Positions 58,517-64,000 of a DNA stretch of 64,000 nt are shown here, piece by piece. The stretch's first letter is position 1, and each line of letters opens with the position of its first letter. The notes under the pieces were generated by a model. It saw nothing but the letters and a program-made list of their open reading frames with translations, searched no databases and was not told where the DNA came from. This stretch comes from Leeuwenhoekiella sp044542075 (GTDB taxonomy: Bacteria; Bacteroidota; Bacteroidia; Flavobacteriales; Flavobacteriaceae): assembly GCF_044542075.1 (NCBI RefSeq), contig NZ_JBITTU010000007.1, forward strand, positions 1-64,000, read 5' to 3'. Both the position numbers and the translations under genes were made by a program.

Positions 58517-60889
58517 TCAAAAACTATAGCCTATTGAAACGCTATAGTTTCTAGGTGCAATAGGATTAATACTATTGTCATCATGTACATTATAATTTAA
58601 CTCATTTGTGATATTCGCAAGCTTAGCACGTATACTAATATTGTTGCTAAGGGTATATCCTAAAGTTGCATCTAACTGAAAATAATCTGAAAGTGGTATA
58701 AGCTGTCTTCCACTATCTGGATTTGTAGTTTGAAAAGACCTTCCTGCAAAACGAGTTCCGAAGTACGAACTTACAACTCCTAGATTTAAGCCATTTAAAG
58801 CACCACTGTTTATAGTGTAATTAGCACTTAAGTTAGCTGTATTTTTAGGATTGTATCTAAATAAACTTCCTACAATATAGATATTAGATTCAGTATACTT
58901 CATCTCATTAAAACTGTAACCTGCCATAAGACGTAAACCTTTAGTAGGATATGCTGTAATATCAACTTCAACACCTTTACTTTCAGTAGCACCCGCAAGT
59001 TCCTGCACGTTATTATCTGTCAAAGACGTTTGTGCCAGATTGCTGTTTTTAATAATGTAACCAGTGATATTCAGAAGTAATTTGCTTCCGAAGAATTCAT
59101 TCTTAAGACCTACTTCATACTGGTCTATAATTGAGGGTTCTAAAGCCTCTCCATTAATATCAAGACCTGTATTTGTCTCAAAAGAGTTAGCATAACTCGC
59201 AAAGATCGAGTTGTGTCGTGTAGGTTGAAGAATTAAACCAAATCTTGGCGTAAAAGCATCGTCATACAAATTAGTTACTGTTGTGTTCCCACTCGGGTAA
59301 TTTGTGATCTCACTTTCTGTATCCTGATAGGTATAGCGCATACCGGCTAATACTTTTACATAATCATTAATTGCTATCAAATCCTGAATATAGATACCAA
59401 ATCGTGAAACCGGAGTTGTGGTAAGTCTGCTTTGATCAAGATCTGGAATATCATTTCTAAAATTTGCATAATCAGGATTAAAAATATTGATCACGTCGTA
59501 GAAGTTTTCGCCATTATCCTGCTCTGAAAAGGAGTTGAAACGCGTGTCTTTTGTTTTATAATTCTCAACATCTGCACCTATTAAAAACTGATGTTTTAAG
59601 AAACCTGTATTGAATAAACCTTTTAAATCTAGCTGATTGATGTTATAGTTATCACGAGTATCTCTCTTCTGAAGATTGCGCTGCCAATCTCCATTTTCCT
59701 GCACCGTACCTCCTGAAGTATTGGGTCTAGTATTTGAAAATAAATTGGTATTGTAATGACGAAACGAATTTATATAGGTCAAGCCCCAATTATCTGAAAA
59801 TTGATGATTTAAAGTTGCCGTAACAGAAACCTGTTCAGAATCAAAATATCCCCACTTAACCCCTACAAATTGATCTCTGGGAAGATCTACTAACTGATAA
59901 TTGATTATCCCTGCCCCAAAATCTGGTGTGCGCGAATCATTTGTATAATCTGCCTCAATTAAAAGATTAGTCTTATCTCCTAGTTTAAATAATAATGAAG
60001 GATTGAAATAATAGGTATCTGAAGAAACAAATTTTCTAAAACTATCTGCAGAAGCATATGAGCCGTTTAATCTAAAAGCAACCGTTTCAGAATCATTTAA
60101 TGCTCCGTAAATATCAAATGTGGGCTTAACAAGGTTGAAGCTGCCAAAAGTAATATCTACCTTTCCTCCAAAATCAAAACGCGGTTTTTTAGTAATTAAA
60201 TTTAAAATACCCCCGGCTTCAACATTACCAAAAAGAATAGCAGCGCTTCCTTTTAAAATTTCTGCCTGCTCAATACCGCTGGTCTCCAACTTCATTCCAT
60301 TAAAATAACGCACTCCGTTTTTAAACGTATTGCTGCTTCCTAAACTATAACCGCGAGAAGCAATCTCTTCTTGATAACCACCTGTATTCCCCATAATATA
60401 AACCCCATTTGCATTCTTCAAAATATCGGTTAAGGAATTCACTTGTTGGTTTTCTAAGGTTTGTTGCGAAATAACCGCAGCACTTTGTGGCAAATCTAAA
60501 GGTCGTATACCCGCTTTAGCAGCATTGGGAGTTTTGTTAAATAAACTTCCGGAAACGATAACTTCATTTAGTTGATTGTTTGCTTCTTTTAATTGTATTA
60601 CAGGAATTTGAGTCGTTTCTCCTGCACTAATAATTGCCGATACTTGTGCCGGCTGAAATCCTAAATGAGAAATTCTTAAAACATATTTTCCGGGCTTTAA
60701 ATTTTCAATTACATAAAAACCTTCCTCATTTGTAATTGCATATTTGTTTGTATCATCAATTGTAATAGTGACTCCATCAACAACTGTATTGTTTGGAGAT
60801 TTGATTTGCCCAGATAATTTTCCGTCCTGAGCCCATATACAGCAAGACATGAATAAAATACTCATTAAAAACTGAAACTTCAATTGCAT
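58517..60889 (-). CDS. TonB-dependent siderophore receptor
   Basis: A 790-residue outer-membrane receptor. The signal peptide (ends IWAQ at 21) is followed by a carboxypeptidase-regulatory-like beta domain (22-105; KLSGQIKSPNNTVVDGVTITIDDTN) typical of Bacteroidetes, then a plug (about 130-240; PQSAAVISQQTLENQQVNSLTDILKNANGVYIMG) and a barrel ending YSVSIGYSF. The plug motif GGYQEEIASRGYSLGSSNTFKNG fits FhuA/FpvA-type siderophore receptors. Its substrate is likely an iron siderophore. A 15-base palindrome lies 64-78 bases upstream. A TonB box before the plug is not evident. Confidence 0.93.
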   Translation of the reverse strand: MQLKFQFLMSILFMSCCIWAQDGKLSGQIKSPNNTVVDGVTITIDDTNKYAITNEEGFYVIENLKPGKYVLRISHLGFQPAQVSAIISAGETTQIPVIQLKEANNQLNEVIVSGSLFNKTPNAAKAGIRPLDLPQSAAVISQQTLENQQVNSLTDILKNANGVYIMGNTGGYQEEIASRGYSLGSSNTFKNGVRYFNGMKLETSGIEQAEILKGSAAILFGNVEAGGILNLITKKPRFDFGGKVDITFGSFNLVKPTFDIYGALNDSETVAFRLNGSYASADSFRKFVSSDTYYFNPSLLFKLGDKTNLLIEADYTNDSRTPDFGAGIINYQLVDLPRDQFVGVKWGYFDSEQVSVTATLNHQFSDNWGLTYINSFRHYNTNLFSNTRPNTSGGTVQENGDWQRNLQKRDTRDNYNINQLDLKGLFNTGFLKHQFLIGADVENYKTKDTRFNSFSEQDNGENFYDVINIFNPDYANFRNDIPDLDQSRLTTTPVSRFGIYIQDLIAINDYVKVLAGMRYTYQDTESEITNYPSGNTTVTNLYDDAFTPRFGLILQPTRHNSIFASYANSFETNTGLDINGEALEPSIIDQYEVGLKNEFFGSKLLLNITGYIIKNSNLAQTSLTDNNVQELAGATESKGVEVDITAYPTKGLRLMAGYSFNEMKYTESNIYIVGSLFRYNPKNTANLSANYTINSGALNGLNLGVVSSYFGTRFAGRSFQTTNPDSGRQLIPLSDYFQLDATLGYTLSNNISIRAKLANITNELNYNVHDDNSINPIAPRNYSVSIGYSF

Positions 60890-60952
60890 CTTTGTTTAGA
60901 TTAATTAAAAATAATGCGCGAAGCTAAAACTAGAAATGAATTTAAGCAAGCT

Positions 60953-60967
60953 TATTTAGACTAAATA
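60953..60967. promoter_or_regulatory. Palindromic operator candidate (iron regulation)
   Basis: TATTTAG-A-CTAAATA is a perfect 7-1-7 palindrome, about 64-78 bases upstream of the TonB receptor start. In the minus direction it is followed by TAGTTTTA, close to the -7 consensus, so a bound regulator could block the promoter. It resembles Fur/DtxR-type boxes in form, but no such site is confirmed here. Confidence 0.45.
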
Positions 60968-61107
60968 TGCTTAATAAGATAAAATTAAATTATTGAGGAT
61001 ATTTATTTCGATAAAAATCAGTCTTTTATGAAGAAAAATAATTGAATTTTGAAAGTATAAGTATTAAATATTCTAAAAGTTTATAGAAGATTTTGGTGAG
61101 AATAAAA

Positions 61108-61797
61108 TTATATAAGCGTTGTATTAAATAGATAGCCTATAAGTGCTGTAGCTACCATTGCCAGAGTACCCCACAACGTGATTCTCAAGATAGCCGCTAG
61201 CATACTCGAACCTCCGGTTTTTGCAGCAACTGCTCCTAATACAATTAAAAAAAGAAGTGCAGAGGCATATTGTATATATTCCATATAGGCAACAGGCGCT
61301 ATAAAGGCAACCAGTACGGGTAGCCCACCTCCTACTGTAAATGCAGCCCCGCTCGAAAATGCAGCCTGTAACGGCTTAGCCTGAGTTATCTCGTGCATTC
61401 CTAACTCATCACGGGCGTGTGCTTCGAGAGCATTGTGTGCCGTTAATTGCTTTGCAACCTCAAGTGCTGTGGCTTCTGTGAGACCGCGATCGATATAGAT
61501 TCTTTTTAATTCGTGTAATTCTTCATCAGGCATCGTTTCCAGTTCGTTTATTTCACGTTCCAGATCGGCCTTTTCAATATCACTTTGCGAACTTACAGAC
61601 ACATACTCGCCTGCTGCCATAGATAAGGCTCCGGCAACAATACCTGCAACCCCGGCAAGAATAATAGGCTCGCGAGTAGTGCTCGCAGCCGCCACCCCTA
61701 TAATCAGACTCGCTGTAGAGAGAATTCCGTCGTTTGCACCCAGTACCGCAGCGCGCAACCAGCCACTGCGATGTGCATAATGATCTTCAGTTTGCAT
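61108..61797 (-). CDS. VIT1/CCC1-family iron/manganese transporter
   Basis: A 229-residue membrane protein. RSGWLRAAVLGANDGILSTASLIIGVAAAS starts helix 1 and is the family signature, followed by GIVAGALSMAAGEYVSVSSQSDIEKADLERE at helix 2, which continues into a cytosolic metal-binding segment with Glu-rich MPDEELHELKRIYIDRG. Three more helices follow (about 145-228). It probably stores or exports Fe2+ or Mn2+. It lies upstream of the siderophore receptor gene on the same strand with 218 bases between. Confidence 0.92.
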   Translation of the reverse strand: MQTEDHYAHRSGWLRAAVLGANDGILSTASLIIGVAAASTTREPIILAGVAGIVAGALSMAAGEYVSVSSQSDIEKADLEREINELETMPDEELHELKRIYIDRGLTEATALEVAKQLTAHNALEAHARDELGMHEITQAKPLQAAFSSGAAFTVGGGLPVLVAFIAPVAYMEYIQYASALLFLIVLGAVAAKTGGSSMLAAILRITLWGTLAMVATALIGYLFNTTLI

Positions 61798-61926
61798 ATT
61801 GCTAAATTAAACCAATATATGCTGTATAAAAGGTATAAATTGATTTTAGATACTTTCCAAATAGCTTCTAAAAATATTTAGATTAGCTTCAGATTTAATA
61901 AATTGCTTCTCCTAAATTCTATTCTT

Positions 61927-62505
61927 ATGACTCTTGTTTTTGCTACACATAACCCTAATAAACTTCGAGAAATACAGGCATTAATGCCAGATTCAATTCA
62001 GCTTAAAAGTCTAACAGATATAGGTTGTACCGAAGATATTATAGAAGATGCACCTACCATAATAGGCAATGCTTTACTAAAAGCCAGATATGTAAAACAA
62101 AAATATGGTTATGATTGCTTTGCAGACGATACCGGCTTAGAAGTTGAAGCTTTAGATGGTGCTCCCGGCGTCTATAGTGCGCGTTATGCCGGTGAGCAAA
62201 AAGATGCTAACGATAATATTGATAAACTGCTCTCTGAACTTAAAACTAAAGAAAACCGAAAAGCTCATTTTAAAACTGTGATTGCACTTATTATTGATCA
62301 AAAAGAAATTTGCTTTGAAGGAATTTGCAATGGTGAGATTACATTGGGCAGAACGGGTTCAGAAGGTTTTGGTTACGACCCCGTTTTTAAACCTGAAGGT
62401 TATGAGGAAACCTTTGCTCAAATGCCACTCTCTTTAAAAAACAAAATAGGACACCGCGGAAAAGCTACTGAAAAACTAATTATTTCACTTCAAAATTCTC
62501 AATGA
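61927..62505 (+). CDS. rdgB: RdgB/HAM1 non-canonical purine NTP pyrophosphatase
   Basis: A 193-residue enzyme. FATHNPNKLREIQAL lies near residues 5-19, DDTGLEVEALDGAPGVYSARYAG is the metal-binding and substrate signature, and GFGYDPVFKPEGYEETFAQM the second. It hydrolyses ITP, dITP and XTP to monophosphates, protecting DNA from deaminated bases. I use ATG at 61927; the upstream in-frame codon at 61903 adds eight residues before the first strand and is less likely. It lies alone on the plus strand. Confidence 0.96.
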   Translation: MTLVFATHNPNKLREIQALMPDSIQLKSLTDIGCTEDIIEDAPTIIGNALLKARYVKQKYGYDCFADDTGLEVEALDGAPGVYSARYAGEQKDANDNIDKLLSELKTKENRKAHFKTVIALIIDQKEICFEGICNGEITLGRTGSEGFGYDPVFKPEGYEETFAQMPLSLKNKIGHRGKATEKLIISLQNSQ

Positions 62506-62631
62506 TTAGCGTTTTTTTTCAATAATGGAGATTTTTAATTAACCCCACACAAAACAATTAGTTGCTAAACTTTTGATTTACAGTGAACTAAATCATAACA
62601 TACTTCTACTTCTTCTTACATTTATTAACAT

Positions 62632-62639
62632 TATCTTTG
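62632..62639 (+). promoter_or_regulatory. -7 element of the DEAD-box helicase gene
   Basis: TATCTTTG is a perfect TAnnTTTG element. It gives a 5' untranslated region of about 35 bases containing the palindrome ATCAACGTTGAT (62651-62662). Confidence 0.6.
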
Positions 62640-62680
62640 CAGCCTCTTAAATCAACGTTGATTGAAGATAATTTTTTTAT

Positions 62681-64000
62681 ATGAGTACATTTAAAGCGTT
62701 AGGACTTAATGATGCCATCTTGCAAGCTGTAACCGATATGGGTTTTACAGAGCCTTCAGAAGTGCAAGAAAAAGCCATCCCAGTCCTATTACGCGAGGCA
62801 ACAGACGTAGTTGCACTCGCCCAGACAGGAACAGGTAAAACGGCAGCATTTGGTTTTCCGCTTATTCAAAAAGTAGATGCAACCAGTCGCAAAACACAGG
62901 GATTAATAATCTCTCCAACTCGTGAACTATGTCTACAAATTACAAACGAACTTAAAAGCTATTCTAAATATGTTAAGGGTTTAAATACCGTTGCTGTTTA
63001 TGGAGGAGCTAACATACAAGAACAAGCCCGTCAGATTTCGCGTGGTGCTCAAATAATCGTTGCAACGCCGGGTCGTATGCAAGATATGATGCGACGTAAT
63101 CTGGTAGATATTTCAGGAATTGATTTTTGTATTCTTGATGAAGCAGATGAGATGCTTAATATGGGATTCTATGAGGATATAACAACTATTCTTGCAGACA
63201 CTCCTAAAAACAAACAAACCTGGTTATTTTCGGCCACTATGCCTAAAGAGGTTGCTCGCATCGCTAAGCAATTTATGAATGACCCTATAGAAATTACGGT
63301 AGGAACCAAGAATATGGGTGCTGAAAATGTTTCGCACGAATATTATATGGTTAACGCCCGTGATCGTTATCAGGCTTTAAAACGTCTGGCAGATGCTAAT
63401 CCTGAAATTTTCTCAGTTGTATTTTGTCGTACTAAACGCGATACTCAGAAAGTAGCTGAACAACTTATAGAAGACGGTTACAATGCTTCTGCATTGCACG
63501 GAGATTTAAGTCAAAATCAACGTGATCTGGTTATGAAAAGCTTTAGAGCACGTCAAATACAAATGCTTGTTGCTACAGATGTTGCTGCACGTGGTATTGA
63601 CGTAGATGATATTACGCACGTAATCAACTACCAATTACCAGATGAAATAGAAACCTATACGCACCGTAGTGGTCGTACAGGACGTGCCGGTAAAACTGGT
63701 ATTTCTATGGTTATCGTTTCAAAAAGCGAAGTACGTAAGGTTAGAACTTTAGAAAAAATAATCAACAAAAAATTCATTCAAAAAGATATTCCTACAGGGA
63801 TGGAAATTTGTGAAGTACAGTTAATGCACCTTGCAAATGATATTCGCAATACCACGATTAACGAGGAAATCAACCCCTATCTTTTTAGTATAAATGAAGT
63901 TCTTGAAGGTTTAAGCCGTGAAGAACTTATAAAGAAAGTATTTTCGGTAGAATTTACACGTTTCTTTAACTACTACAAAAAGACGAAAGATCTTAATGCA
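62681..64000 (+). CDS. DEAD-box RNA helicase, 3' end beyond the window
   Basis: The first 440 codons are present; the frame is open to the last base. The Q motif region is FTEPSEVQEKAIPVLL, motif I AQTGTGKT (47-54), Ia PTRE (79-82), Ib TPGR (129-132), motif II DEAD (153-156), motif III SAT (184-186), and motifs V and VI ARGIDVDDITHVINY and HRSGRTGRAG. After the helicase core begins a C-terminal extension with basic residues (KIINKKFIQKDIP), as in DeaD/CsdA. It unwinds RNA during ribosome assembly and in the cold. A C-terminal RNA-binding domain likely lies outside the window. Confidence 0.96.
   Translation, partial: MSTFKALGLNDAILQAVTDMGFTEPSEVQEKAIPVLLREATDVVALAQTGTGKTAAFGFPLIQKVDATSRKTQGLIISPTRELCLQITNELKSYSKYVKGLNTVAVYGGANIQEQARQISRGAQIIVATPGRMQDMMRRNLVDISGIDFCILDEADEMLNMGFYEDITTILADTPKNKQTWLFSATMPKEVARIAKQFMNDPIEITVGTKNMGAENVSHEYYMVNARDRYQALKRLADANPEIFSVVFCRTKRDTQKVAEQLIEDGYNASALHGDLSQNQRDLVMKSFRARQIQMLVATDVAARGIDVDDITHVINYQLPDEIETYTHRSGRTGRAGKTGISMVIVSKSEVRKVRTLEKIINKKFIQKDIPTGMEICEVQLMHLANDIRNTTINEEINPYLFSINEVLEGLSREELIKKVFSVEFTRFFNYYKKTKDLNA

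Overview
The window is AT-rich bacterial DNA from the Bacteroidetes, most likely a (probably marine) member of the Flavobacteriaceae. Supporting signs are promoters with the TAnnTTTG -7 element, weak Shine-Dalgarno sequences, many lipoproteins with a Cys near residue 17-21, a type IX secretion (T9SS) cargo with a gliding-type C-terminal domain followed by PorP/SprF and OmpA genes, a TonB receptor with an N-terminal carboxypeptidase-regulatory-like domain, a LETM1-related protein and 2TM-domain proteins. I cannot fix the genus. No rRNA, tRNA, CRISPR array, phage or transposase gene was seen. The last gene, a DEAD-box helicase, runs off the right edge.

Layout. 1-2300: a hypothetical lipoprotein, a short repeated-type intergenic element and a secreted SGNH hydrolase. 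2338-7008: a TetR regulator and a six-gene operon (AhpD/CMD-like, SDR, EthD, lipoprotein, possible 2OG-Fe oxygenase, DsbA/FrnE-like), with the same 16-bp operator in front of the regulator and of the operon. 7012-12723: a zinc-peptidase-like protein, EamA permease, GAF histidine kinase, EthD-VOC pair and nitroreductase. 12873-17747: CDF transporter, then the oxidative pentose phosphate genes, with pgl and zwf divergent from gnd (rpiA lies at 54.4-55.0 kb). 17811-23253: amidohydrolase, S10 peptidase, HAD phosphatase, YjbQ, pirin. 23284-30028: T9SS cargo, PorP/SprF and OmpA genes. 30049-36889: AAA-VWA pair, fasciclin lipoprotein, large BNR-repeat protein. 36909-41000: App1-like phosphatase divergent from a diacylglycerol-kinase-like gene, Cu/Zn SOD, ECF sigma with anti-sigma. 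41032-43998: candidate minus-strand small RNA, LETM1-related protein, DUF2254 protein. 43995-47098 (minus): small peptide, histidine kinase carrying a 2TM domain, two free 2TM proteins, LytTR regulator. 47243-52916: a lipoprotein joining a phosphoesterase domain to a BamA-like barrel, then persulfide dioxygenase-rhodanese and secreted rhodanese genes. 52915-58495: HxlR regulator with divergent NmrA/QOR2 gene, rpiA, MocA-like transferase, two-subunit molybdenum hydroxylase. 58517-64000: TonB siderophore receptor, VIT-type transporter, rdgB and the DEAD-box helicase.

The most interesting logic is regulatory and modular: the TetR module with paired operators; the HxlR/QOR2 divergent promoter with a mirrored 9-bp repeat; the two-component operon in which the kinase and two neighbours share a 2TM domain; and the phosphoesterase-barrel lipoprotein whose first metal-binding motif looks degenerate. 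All functions come from reading motifs by eye; no database search was run.
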